A stretch of DNA of 64,000 bases from Sphaerosporella brunnea (Eukaryota > Ascomycota > Pezizomycetes > Pezizales > Pyronemataceae), in the NCBI GenBank assembly GCA_008704415.1, contig VXIS01000034.1:177285-241284 (forward strand), written 5' to 3'. How positions within the stretch are numbered: position 1 is the stretch's first letter; every line of letters starts with the position of its first letter. Under the pieces are notes generated by a model that worked only from the letters and a program-made list of their open reading frames with translations, was not told where the DNA came from and did no database searches. The position numbers were made by a program, and so were the translations under genes. Positions 35,176 through 45,505 of the stretch are shown in pieces.

Positions 35176-35248
35176 GATAAAAAGGGACCAAACACGCGCC
35201 CTTTTCTCCGTGCAAACAGTTCCGATAAACAGAACCCACGGACCGTTA
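35176..35248. repeat. Two-hairpin element, copy 1
   Basis: Plus strand: AAAAAGGGACC, CGCCCTTTTCTCCGTGCAAA, then CCCACGGACCG. Stem 1 pairs AAAAGGG with CCCTTTT. Stem 2 pairs CCGTG with CACGG, extended by GTTC/GAAC. On the minus strand it is preceded by AG|GTAACG and followed by TTATCAG; removing that span joins two open frames. Confidence 0.75.
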
Positions 35249-35560
35249 CCTCAATGCTCGTAGACATCGAATGGCTCTAGAGGTCGATTTAAAAAGCGAC
35301 AGAAAATGATCTGATTTTCCGAGAATAATGACGCCAGCCTTAGATGACAGGAATTGAGCTGGCTTGCCGGGAATGATGACGGCTACGTTCGATGCGTTGT
35401 AGCTGGATTGCGAGCCCGGAAAAAGATAGAGGATGCAGACAAACAAGTCCGTTTCTTGGGAATCGGCGGTTGCCGCTTTTGACTTGACCTCGAGCTGTGG
35501 AGCCCGTGAAAGTGCTAGCCGTCCACAGGAGGAATGCTTGGATAGCGATGGCGGACTCGA

Positions 35561-35637
35561 AATAAAAAGGGACCGAACACACGCCCTTTTCTCCGTGCAA
35601 ACGGCTCCCTTTGTCGAGAGCCCACGGACCGATATCG
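35561..35637. repeat. Two-hairpin element, copy 2
   Basis: Same layout as copy 1; stem 2 is extended by GGCTC/GAGCC. Confidence 0.75.
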
Positions 35638-35967
35638 AATGGCTTCAGAGCCCAAGGTCGACTACCGACAGGAATTATTTGACTTGCCGAGAATGATGAC
35701 GCCAGCTTTGGATGCGTGGTAGCAGGACTGCGCACCCGGTGGACAGCGACAAAAGGTAGAGAATGCAGACCAAGAAACCCGTTGCATAGGCATTGACGAT
35801 CTATGCCTACGAAATAGACTTGACTTCAAGCTGTGGCACCCGTGAAACTGCTAGAAGTCCATAAATTGAACCTATGGCCAGATGGAACGTGATTTGGAAG
35901 CTCGTCGACGAGCGCAAATATGCCTGTAAAGCCCATCTTGATCCATATAGGTGACTTGCCGACGTAA

Positions 35968-36041
35968 AATGAAAAGGGACCCGACCGACGCCCTTTCCCC
36001 CGTGCAAACAGCTCTTTTGAAAAAGAACCCACGGACCGATC
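35968..36041. repeat. Two-hairpin element, copy 3
   Basis: GAAAAGGGACCCGACCGACG, CCCTTTCCCCCGTGCAAACA, CCCACGGACCG. Stem 2 is extended by GCTCTTTT against AAAAGAAC with one mismatch. Confidence 0.75.
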
Positions 36042-36192
36042 AACTCCTCGCCTTGTCGCTGTTGGAGGTTGCCTGTTTGCGCCCAGAACCTTGAGCATAG
36101 ACGAAAAGTTCCAGTCAAGTTAATATCGACCAAGCGACGCAATATCCGATCATCGCTCCTGTAAGAGCAGGCGCAGAAGAAATCGTGATGTC

Positions 36193-36268
36193 GAATGAAA
36201 AGGGACCTGACCGACGCCCTTTCCCCCGTGCAAACAGGTCTCTTGAAAGAAAACCCACGGACCGATAC
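36193..36268. repeat. Two-hairpin element, copy 4
   Basis: As copy 3, with stem 2 extended by GGT/ACC and TCTT/AAGA. On the minus strand it starts at ACC|GTATCGG and is followed by CTCTTACAG, so intron-like ends are present. Confidence 0.75.
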
Positions 36269-36430
36269 GGTGACTCCGGAGGCCGTGCCGTTGCGTGTTT
36301 CACCGCCGCATATGTCGATGGTGCTCTTGGTCATGCTGACGCTTGACGAAACAGTTACCGGTAAAGTTGATATCGACCTGGCGACGGAATATAGCTTCCG
36401 CATAGGGCTCGGTAAGTCCACGGACCGTCT

Positions 36431-38190
36431 TACTGAAGCACATCCCGTACTGGTTGTCGAGAAAGCTCACTCGTCAAGCTGACCTGGTTTCAGGTAGCGA
36501 TGGCTTGTCCGCAGAGACCGCACAGACTATGTAGTGCTTGAGCGTTCGTGCGTCCTCGAGGGTGACCGCAAAGCCGTTAAGAACGATACCAGCTGGCTAT
36601 ATAATTAGCAATATCCAACAGAGAGTACGGTGTCCACTTACGATGATGGAAGCCGCCATGCGATATCAGCCCGCGGACCGCTATTGCCCTTTCAGGCCTT
36701 CACCTCCTCGATCTCTGGTAATTCCACCGACACAGAGTGGGGTTGTCAGCCTTAACTGTCCGAGTTCGCCATGCTTCCTGTTGAGCACATCCCAGATTCA
36801 CGGCCTCCCCGAAGATTCAGCGGACCAGTATCGAACTGGTGGATGCTTCCGCGACGATCGATGTGCTGAATCACTGCAGACCATTGGACGCTTACAACGG
36901 AGGTGGAGATTCGGACAGCATAAATGAATACAGAGGTAAGCCTCTATTCGGTACACGAGACCCTAGAAAATCATTAGTGATGCGTAATATGAAGGAACGG
37001 AATTAACTGACGTTGTTGTTCGCTGCTCTGCCATGAATGAAAAGGGACCCGACCGACGCCCTTTCCCCCGTGCAAACAGCGCTTTTTCAAGTACCCACGG
37101 ACCGATATTTCACTACTCATCGAACAACTGTTGCAGCCTCGAGTTCAGGTTCTATCTCGATGTGCAGGTAGCCGATGATTTCGAGGTCCCCCATTCTGCC
37201 GAAAGCGGGAGATTAAAGCGGAAGAACCATGACGGCGATGGAAATTGCGTGCGACGCTTTTCGACTTGTACTGCATCCGCAAACCAGTCACAAGAAAAAC
37301 AGCGATTAAGGTCGTTTTCCGCCGCGAGACAGGCCCCACCCCTCCTGTCCGTTCCCGCAAGCTTGGCTCCTCTTACCCGCTTTTGCAGGTTGTCCTCAGA
37401 GTTGTTCCAAGACTTGCCGACAGATCGTTGATGGCTTGTGATTGACGGGGAGCAGACGGTGAACATCCAACAAGCGGTAGAGCGAGACTGAACTTATGGG
37501 AATAGTTGCTGTCTTGAAATGAATTTCCCTCGGGACTCGATGTCTGATATTTCCAGTGGCGGGGCGGGACCATCGAACCTACTCTGAAAGCAAGCGATAG
37601 TGGCGAACCCACAAAGCCCCCCAGACCTCTCACATCTTGCGGATTCAGGCCCGGTACCGTCCCTAAGAAGCCCTTCACATCTGTGTGCTTCCAAGGACAT
37701 TGGGCTTGGCAATTGTGACAAGATTGTTGCATCTATTAAACTCATATCAGTGTCAGTAATCAGGTTATTGAAAAAACAAGGGGATTGATACCCGTGGAGG
37801 GCAGGATCATCAGACTCCGTTTGATGAGTAGACCTCGCACATACATTCTTCCGATGCCATGGTGGCGACCAACACATCAATGCGACCACGATCTATCCAT
37901 GTCGTTGTTAGCATCGAACGGCTTGCGAAAGGACATCAAAAAGTTTGGAAGCCGTTTGAAATCCAGAGGGAGATGAGGAATGAGAAATGCTGTCTGAAAA
38001 GCAAGGAAAGCAGGGTGGCAGGGTGTCGGTGGGTGTGGGAGCAGGTGTTGGGAGCCTGTTGCAAAATTGACAAAAGCAGGAGGGATGGCTTACCTGACTG
38101 GCGGCCATCAAACACCTGGATTTGGTCGATCGGCGCATGGGGACCGAGAAGAGGAATGGGAAGAAGCACAGAAATAAGCGACGCTGTGAG
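36431..38190. other. No supported gene apart from hairpin copy 5
   Basis: Open frames on both strands up to 130 codons, none with a motif. A possible splice donor GTAAGTGG on the minus strand lies near 36640. Confidence 0.35.
37034..37108. repeat. Two-hairpin element, copy 5
   Basis: As copy 3, with stem 2 extended by GCGCTT/AAGTAC (one mismatch, one G-U). It lies about 0.8 kb beyond copy 4. Confidence 0.75.
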
Positions 38191-38391
38191 GGTTCAAATG
38201 CGCCGAACACGTGACATCGCTTAAGCGAGCTTAGCGAGGGCACCGAATCCTTGCCTCTCTCTTTTTCTAACACAAACAGTCCCAAGTCCCGCAGAGTTCC
38301 ACTCATTCCCCCAATCGGTGATCCGCCACTACTTCTCTTATATTTTCACTTTTTCAACACCGTTCAGGCAGCCAGCGCTTTCTGTAAGGCT

Positions 38392-38590
38392 GTATGTCTT
38401 CGAGCGTGTTGGCGGACATCATCCTCAGCATTCCTACGCTCTCCGTTCAGTATTTCGCTACCAGGCCATCATCGCTCCCGCTCCACCTCCAGGTGTTTAG
38501 AACCCTACCCTCGCCAGAATATCCCCTTTGGAGCGTCTGCTGGAGACCCTCAGCATCTTAACTCCCCTCTTCACACCTTACAACCCAAAC
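38392..38590 (+). repeat. Direct repeat, first copy (second at 40588-40790)
   Basis: TGTATGTCTTCGAGCGTGTT, GGACATCATCCTCA, GCCAGAATATCCC and CACACCTTACAAC recur in order at 40.6-40.8 kb with moderate divergence. Confidence 0.65.
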
Positions 38591-38818
38591 GAACTCGTCA
38601 CAAATCCGTCATGCTAGCCGGTCCGAAGCGGAGGAAACCTGAGCCTGGCTCGCACACCATGAATCATTTGATTCTGGACAGCGACCTCAAAACACCATTT
38701 GGCCACTGAGCTGGCGGGTATGCCTTTGTGCATCACCAGGGTACGTTTTCACGCTTTTTCCCGCAAGCGGTCAAAACATTACTCACTAATCGCAGGCAGA
38801 AACAAGTCTATGATGAAC

Positions 38819-39253
38819 CGCCCTCGCAACAAGGGCGGTTCGACCAAGTTGGTCATCCCGGCTTGGGGGCGGGGGAGGGGTTTGAACATTCAATTCCCCC
38901 CGCCCTCGCAACAAGGGCGGTTCGACCAAGCTGGTCATCCCAGCTTGGGGGCGGGGTGGGGTTTGAACATCCAATCCCCCCTTGCTGGCGAAGCGGACCT
39001 ACTACTACATCAACTTTCAAATGGCGATCGACGGGACCAAACCGTCCTCGCAACAAGGGCGGCTGGTCATCCCAGCTTGGGGGCGGGGTGGGGTTTGAAC
39101 ATCCAATCCCCCCTTTCTGGCGAAGCGGACCTACTACTACATCAACTTTGAAATGGCGATCGACGGGACCAAACCGCCCTCCCAACAAGGGCGGCTGGTC
39201 ATCCCAGCTTGGGGGCGGGGGAGGGGTTTGAACATCCAATTCCCCCCGCCCCC
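38819..39253 (+). repeat. Tandem repeat, four units of 80-145 bp
   Basis: Each unit has CCGCCCTCGCAACAAGGGCG, CTGGTCATCCCAGCTTGGGG and GGGGTTTGAACATCCAAT. Units 2 and 3 also carry GAAGCGGACCTACTACTACA and GGCGATCGACGGGACCAAA. The first block can form a small hairpin (CCGCCCT..AGGGCGG). Confidence 0.9.
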
Positions 39254-39627
39254 ACAAGACAGCGGTGGAGCAGGCATTACGTTGGTCTGCCCGATCCTTT
39301 GTTTTCCTTCATCTCAGCTGACAGAAAAAATAGGGCACGGCTTCCACAACCTGCATGTAGGGGGGGAGGGGGGTCAACGTCATGGGAAATGCAGTTGGGG
39401 GGGGGGGGGGTAGGGGCGGGGTCAACGACGTGAGAAAGGCATCCCGACGTCAACTACGGCTCCATTTTCCCCGACCGGAACCGAGGCAATCAACCAAGTG
39501 CCTGCGGGCATCTACATAGTATGTTTTATCCGTTAACACCAAGTAGATCAACCGCTAACAATAAAGCGAATCACAGCCACCGCCCGGCGCTATAACAACG
39601 CCCATTAAGCGAAAAATCCCACGGCCT

Positions 39628-39665
39628 CCGGGGGCGGAGTCACCACTGTCCATCTCCGCCCCCGG
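39628..39665. repeat. GC-rich perfect hairpin
   Basis: 12-bp perfect arms CCGGGGGCGGAG and CTCCGCCCCCGG with a 14-nt loop, at the start of the last exon of the family member. Confidence 0.85.
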
Positions 39666-39925
39666 TTCATGGAAGAGAGTCTTCGCCGATTTTACATCCC
39701 AGCGTTGAACTCGACTGAAGAGCTACTCGTCGTTGTTTCTGTGGGATAAAAAGGTTGGGCAATCAGTGGCGAAGGAGGGTGATTCATCGTCATCCTCCGG
39801 AGGAGGAGGAGAAGGAGGAGGAGGAGGAGGAGTAGCGACTCAGCCATGCCTGTTTTATTTTATTTTCTTTTCTTTTGACCTTTCTACCAGACTTTCCTTT
39901 TGTTTAGTGCTTTTATTGGTTCGGG

Positions 39926-40024
39926 TGGCCGCAGTTGAACTATGAGATAGCATCAATCAGGGGGAGGATAAAGGAAGGGGTCGTTCGCGGTCGCATGCAG
40001 ACAACAAACTTAATTACAAACAAA
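39926..40024 (+). repeat. Dispersed 3' module, copy c
   Basis: GCAGTTGAAC, ATGAGATAGCATCAATCAGG, GGTCGCATGCAGACAACAAA, TTAATTACAAACA. Closest to copy f at 60.8 kb. Confidence 0.6.
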
Positions 40025-40587
40025 CGCTATCTTTCTGAATCCTACATATTTTCAACGGCATCTTCAAGGTCATGTTTACGATTGTACAGTTGCAGCTGCG
40101 GTCGCGCTTGGTTCGTGGATAGGCGACTGTTGAATCCACGAGCATGCGACGCCACCTACTGAAATACTACACATCATGAAAAATCAGTGCTAAATCCGAC
40201 TGCCACTTATCGCAATTTGACGTCGTAGGTAGCCTAATATCGCTAGAATCAACAAATACCCCAAAGACGCAATTTCCGCTCCTAGCTAGGGCTTGAGACC
40301 GTTATTGCCAAGATTCATTATCCACTATGATGGCGAGGAACCCGCACTTCGTAACTTCTGGTGCAGATAGGCACGTGTTGTCCTCTAGAGCCTCGCTACA
40401 TATTGCAGTGCCCTTGAGTCTTTGACACACGGACTTTGAGACACGTCACCTTCTTTTATCAATGACGCTGTTAGACTCCTTGTCTGGAGCTCCAACACTG
40501 GTGTCACTGGTATGGCTCTTTCCTGTCAGTCAATTTGTCTTATCATTACACTGTTCAGCCAGATATCATGCTAGTTTCTTCCTAAAC
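40025..40587. other. No supported gene
   Basis: AT-rich, short open frames only. Confidence 0.45.
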
Positions 40588-40790
40588 AAAGTTGTACGTC
40601 TTCGAGAATGTTAGGGGACATCATCCTCATCAACCCTAAGCTCTCAGCTTAGTGTATAGCTATCAGAATCCGAGAATTCAGATATTCCTGCTCCCACGAC
40701 GCCTCTAGGTGTTCAGGACTGTACTCTGGCCAGAATGACCCTTTAGAGCACCCGCTTGAGAGCCCGAGCATTAAAACACACCCATTCGCA
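40588..40790 (+). repeat. Direct repeat, second copy of 38392-38590
   Basis: TGTACGTCTTCGAGAATGTT, GGACATCATCCTCA, GCCAGAATGACCC and GCACCTTATAACA match the first copy in order. Confidence 0.65.
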
Positions 40791-40891
40791 CCTTATAACA
40801 TCTCTCCACCATCAGAGTTGGAAGTATCTTGAGAAACTGGAATATTCTTCGTCATCCTTTCTCAGGATCGATAGCCTGTTATTGATCAGTA

Positions 40892-41065
40892 CAGTCGACT
40901 CTCCCTATACGAATATTGTATATAAGAATAATCTCCCTATAAGAATACGGGTGACCGGTCCCGACCGAGTTTGTACGGGACAAGCCACTCCCTCTACAAG
41001 AACTTTCACTTTATAAGAAAACGCCCCAGCGGTCCCAACCGTAGTCGTACAGAGAGAGTCGACTG
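40892..41065. mobile_element. MITE with TA target duplication, pogo/Tigger-like ends
   Basis: 174 bp from CAGTCGACTCTC to GAGAGTCGACTG, flanked by TA on both sides (40890-40891 and 41066-41067). The interior has TATAAGAA repeats (CTATACGAAT, TATATAAGAA, CTATAAGAAT, TTATAAGAA). No coding capacity. CAG ends with TA duplication fit the Tc1/mariner-pogo superfamily. Confidence 0.8.
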
Positions 41066-43560
41066 TACCACAGCTTGCAGTTGGAAATATTATCGATGGA
41101 AATTTCCCTGCGACTACGCTTGATGCAAATCGGGGCGTTTCCTGCCATCTACAATGTCAGCGTTTGCTTACCTAAAAAATGTGAAGGATACTAACCTTCA
41201 GCATTCTTGATAAATGCCTGATCTGCTGCAAGAACAGTCTGGTCTTGACGGCTAATCGCGTATTGGTCGTTCGGGCGGAGAGCTCGAGCAGGGCATGTGT
41301 TCTCGGTGGTCTGGACTGTTGGATGCAGGCTGTTGTGCTCGTGGGAAAGGAAAGGATGAGGCTTCGAACAAGAGCCGGTACGTGGGAGAGCTCAACAAGC
41401 GCGTGTTCTGTAATCGTAGTCTGTGTAGGCAGCTGGCGGCCGCCGATTTGCCTCAGGCAAGCTCTGACGGCAGCCAGTGCGTCGTGAAGCTGGATGATCG
41501 TCGATGTTCAAAAAGGTTTTTTCTTAGTCCTAAGTGATGTTGCCAGCCGGCAGAGGGATAATCTGATTGCGCTTGTATACTTGTCGCCACGTAATGACGA
41601 GCCTGACTTCATTGCATAGATAGGTGAGACGAACGATGTAGACAAACTCTGAGAGCAAAGATCCTGCAACCGAGTGTTGACCCAACTCGAAGCGATGCAA
41701 GGGTCATGTGAGGCAATCATGCAAGAACTTCTTACAAACCACCATCCCTCTCACTTCCAATCCACACTTCCAAGCCGCGCCACAATATCCAACTTACCTT
41801 GCCAAGTTCTATCTGCCACTGCGATTGGCGCAGACTCCCCTTGATGCGCCTCTCAGCGTGTCCTTGATGGGAGACGCCTAACCCACGTGTTTACGGGTTA
41901 ACCTCGGTTAGGCATCACAGCGCCCTGTGGTAGCTGCCTCGTAGGTATCGCGGAGGCTTGCGACCCTGCAGAAATACCCTTTGACATCCTCAGTGTAGGT
42001 CTGCTGCTTGCGAGATCCAGAACGACGTTGCAGTCACACTAACATCGCTGATTACAGCGGCCGCCAAATCTCGCGATCCCGGATTCCGTTTACAGTTCCA
42101 CGACCGGCGCGGCTATTGCTTTGCGAAGACGATGGCCACTAAAGGGTGTTGAGATACCCAAAGCCCTGCGGCCCAGGTTATACCACGACTTGCTCGTCAC
42201 GGGCTGCGTGACCAAGAAAGCGAACGGGCCACGCCGAACCTTGCCGAGGGCGGGGGTAGTGGTTGAAATCATCCCCGCCCCCATAGAGGGGTGACGGATC
42301 TTGTACAGTCTGCCAGTTGTGTCATTTGCAAGTTTTTTATTTTCTGGGGGAAAAATTGATAATGCTTTTGTAAATAGGTTGTGAAGTTCTTGGTGCCTAA
42401 CGATTTAGCATCAAAATTGGGCTTGGGTGGCCGGCCTGGGTATGATCCGTACAGAAACTGGCAATGAACATCAGGGAAGTCAGTCGAGGAAATCAGAGAG
42501 CTGGAGCGCAGGCAAGAGGTACGGTGGGTAGACCTTCTGGAAAACCAGCAGAGCTCGATCTCACCGTACACTGGAGCTGAAGCGTTCCGGGGATCTTACC
42601 TTTTCGGCAAAACTGTCGCCGCTGATGGAATAAGGAATGGCCACCCGAATCGGAACGCGCATCCTGCTTTCTATGGCAGGTAAACGGCAAACGCACGAGA
42701 CGGACGTGCTTGCCATTGAGGAAGCACCTCCCGGGCACTCCGGTGGAGATGGATATTGGAAACGGGTATTTGTCGGGTCTCGCTGGTGTTGACCTTACGA
42801 CACAAAGGGCTTATCTTCCCGACCTCTTGACTAGACCGTGGCGCACAATACACACATAGATCTCCCAGAATATTTTCTCTCTTCCCACGTTCCTTTGAGA
42901 TTACACTATCGATCTTAAATACTAGTGGATTTTGTCATTTCTAGATAAAATAGGTGTCCCCCATTTAAACCACTAGTTTTTCAAACTACAAGCCCCAGGT
43001 TTAGCTGTAGGCAGCAGGATCAAATCGATGTGATAGCATTTGCAGTTTATAATGAAGATGCCCCCAAGTTTTGCCCGAAACGACTGCGATGTACAAAACC
43101 TAAGATCCCCCAAGAACACCATAGTTAAATGTTTAATTACACTCACAGAAATGCAGCATCCTACAAGCGCTACGGGTGATCTCCCATCTGGCCACATTAG
43201 CATGCCTTCAATCCAGAGCCGGTAGTGCGGAGGCTCTCGTATTGTGGACGCGGAGCAGCAGGAGTAACATCCCTGGCGGTCGTCTGTTTGGGCGTTTCCT
43301 GACCACCTTCCCTCTATTGATACATACCACCACACATTTTCACCACAGCTTTACACGCGACGTATAAAAAAGGGTAAGCAGCACGGCTCACTGAAACCAT
43401 TACCGTTGCGGCTCATAGTTCGTGGCTAACCTAACCAGATGGGAAACAGAAAGCGAGAAACCTGCTGCAGACGATTGGCGTCCAGGCCAACGACGCTGGC
43501 AAGCACAGCCAATATTCAACTTGATGCCGCCCAGCCCGAGTGTGTGCTAGTGGGAACTAG
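41066..43560. other. No supported gene
   Basis: Short open frames on both strands and no motif, splice pair or repeat noted. Confidence 0.4.
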
Positions 43561-43564
43561 CTAA

Positions 43565-43768
43565 GTCGCCGCAGATCAGGGGGTCTCGGCAGCTGAAACG
43601 TTTTCACCGCCGCTGATAGCAGCTGGAGAGCTCGACGAAGCCGTGCAGAAGAGACAACCGGCTGCCAACAACGAACTCGCCTCCCCTGTGAAGCGAGAAG
43701 CCCTCGAACTGGCGATCATGGAGACAGAAACCCAGGGCGCATCTTTGCGGTTGGAGAAAGATCAGTAA
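43565..43768 (+). pseudogene. Exon-like fragment of 67 codons, unknown
   Basis: Follows a stop (TAA 43562) and reads VAADQGVSAAETFSPPLIAA, then ELDEAVQKRQPAANNELASP, ending RLEKDQ with TAA. Ala/Glu-rich and helix-prone. No ATG at its start, so it may be an internal or last exon. Confidence 0.35.
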
Positions 43769-44868
43769 TTGACTGTGGCGCAATGGGATTCACTCTGGCC
43801 CTCCTTGAACGATCCTGGTACGTGAACGTCAACCCCTTTCTGCAAACATACGAATGTAAACATAGATGATTCAATTTTTCCAAAATGGGGTTGGACTGCC
43901 CTGGCTCAGCTGCGAAAAAGGATCCCAGATATCTTTGCAAAGGCCAAGACCTGGCAAGTCGGAGATTGAGACCGGCAAAGATGTCTTGGAGCGCGTCACT
44001 GACTGAGATATGGTTAGGTTTTGGAGGGAGACGTTACCCATGGTGTGCCTGGTGCCGAGCAAGGAGGAGGAGAAATGAGCTTGGTCAACAGAACTGAAGA
44101 CATTGTACATCGTTTTCACATGGGTTTTGAATACAAAACATGCACACCTCAAATCTAGATAATTACCATGCTGCGTGAGGGGATGAAGACAAAAACCACG
44201 AAAGTACCTCGCCTCGAAGTTGACTGATACTGCGCCCTCTCCATCGTGCGTACGGGAAACTGGGAAAAGGCGGGATTAACAGGCCGAGCCTGGGGATCGC
44301 CATGCTGCTGCGCGCCTGTAACTGATCCTCCTTCATATGAACGAGAGCGGTGTGGGAAGTAGCTGCACTGCAAAACCGGCCCTGTTTAAATGCCAGAACT
44401 TCCAGTCACAACTTCGGCAAACGCGATATTTGACCTGGGAAACATTAGTGTCCAAATGTACTGCTAGTCAAACTACCAAAATAAAGCTCTCAATATTTAG
44501 TTAAAACAGGAGGCGTTGATACTTCAGAGTTTCAGATGTGTATGAATCTTTTGCTGTCCTTGAATACCAGCTGATGGAGGCGACAATCGATGTGAATGAT
44601 TCGAATGATCGATAGTGAAGCACACACGGGGCCAAACGTCCATCAAACCGACACAGCACAGCTTATGTTATCTGCTCCTCACACAGCGCATGTTTTCCCC
44701 TTCTCACATTCAGTCCACCCCAGCGACCACACTGCAGCATGTTGAACCTGTCAATGTTTTTTGCCAGCTGTTCGTTGAAAAGCACACGTCCAAGTATCAA
44801 AGAACTCAGGCCAGCAGACTGTCAAAAATGCACCAGCTATTGTCGAGCGACTGGACACTGGTAGCTTG
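43769..44868. other. No firmly supported gene
   Basis: At 44690-44869 a short plus-strand frame (MFSPSHIQSTPATTLQHVEP) lies just before the next gene candidate and could be its upstream exon. Confidence 0.3.
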
Positions 44869-45505
44869 ATGGAGATGATGAATCAGAGGAAGAGCGCGAA
44901 TGCAAATGCGATGAGGGCCGAGGTACGACGAATCTTCTGCTACTGCTAATGACAGACTAACAGAGATCAGCGCCGCTACCGATAAAACGGTCAACCGGGC
45001 TGCTGCACAGCAGGCTTCACCACAACATGCAGCCGGACCACGCATACGCACGAAAGCTTTTCAACTGGTGTGGTGGTTGGCCAGAAGGCCAACCACCAGG
45101 GGTTTGTGCTTCAAAGAAGAGGGGTTGCAATTACCTTCTATCGAGCTACACATGTCCTGGGGTATGACCAAAGACCCTATCCCCGAGCTCGACACCACCG
45201 GCCAAGATGAGCGATACCTCGCCTATCCTAGCGTGGACCAGAGGCACATTCCGCTCCTGCGTATCACTGCCACTCTCGGCGTGATGCCCGTCCAGTATAC
45301 CGAGCTGGGTGGCATCGAGCTCAGCCCGATGTGGGCCGGGGGCGCACCACCATCGCAGGGCTGCCGGTTTGTCTTCGATCGGCGCAGACACCTACAAATA
45401 ATTGCACCCTTAGTTAGCACAGATCATGGCAGTTGGTTGCATGGAGAGGAGGGGCTTGGAGGGTTACTGTTTGCTTGTGTTTATTTTATCAGTTTTTCTC
45501 AGTAA
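44869..45505 (+). CDS. Hypothetical spliced gene (197 aa)
   Basis: Exons 44869-44922 and 44966-45505 are joined over a 43-bp intron with GTACGA, TGCTAATG and ACAGAG. The joined frame reads MNQRKSANANAMRAE-ISAAT and stays open to TAA at 45503-45505. The protein is helix-prone at the start and has a compact middle part (SWGMTKDPIPELDTTGQDER, ATLGVMPVQYTELGGIELSP). Coding-like sequence in frame upstream of the ATG (NAPAIVERLDTGSL) suggests that the true start may be further 5'. A perfect 28-nt hairpin at 45071-45098 lies in the coding frame and encodes WWLARRPTT. No family recognised. Confidence 0.45.
45071..45098. repeat. Perfect hairpin within an open frame
   Basis: 12-bp arms TGGTGGTTGGCC and GGCCAACCACCA, loop AGAA. 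Confidence 0.9.

Larger units (their letters stand above)
35082..36430 (-). pseudogene. Decayed short-chain dehydrogenase/reductase with duplicated exon blocks
   Basis: In the order expected for the SDR family, the minus strand shows VDINLTGTF (36104-36130, the conserved D.N..G.F region) and YHASKAGVIILGK (35683-35721, the YxxxK active site). It ends with MTGSDIIIG (35082-35108), matching the C-terminal TG.DI..DGG region, followed directly by a GTAAGT donor. Second, altered copies also exist: VDINFTG near 36375 and YNASNVAV near 35380-35401. Blocks around CACAGCT(C/T)GAGGTCAAGTC are duplicated at about 400-bp spacing. Stops and frame changes break it, and the N-terminal Rossmann motif was not found. 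Five copies of a hairpin element lie between or beside the coding blocks. SDRs use NAD(P)H; mannitol/sorbitol-type enzymes are the nearest remembered pattern. Confidence 0.5.
38195..39762 (+). pseudogene. Member of the dispersed Pro/Gly-rich family with internal exon repeats
   Basis: Upstream, GGTTCAAATGCGCC and CACGTGACA (38195-38217) resemble the shared promoter module with a shorter spacer. An intron at about 38740-38796 has GTACGT, CTCACTAATC and CGCAG. The next exon can be read QKQVYDEPPSQQGRFDQVGH and contains the tandem repeats at 38819-39253. A further intron at about 39519-39577 (GTATGT, CCGCTAAC, CACAG) precedes an exon ending STEELLVVVSVG. A shared 3' module follows at 39926. The joined frame was not proved, so it is called a remnant. 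Confidence 0.35.
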
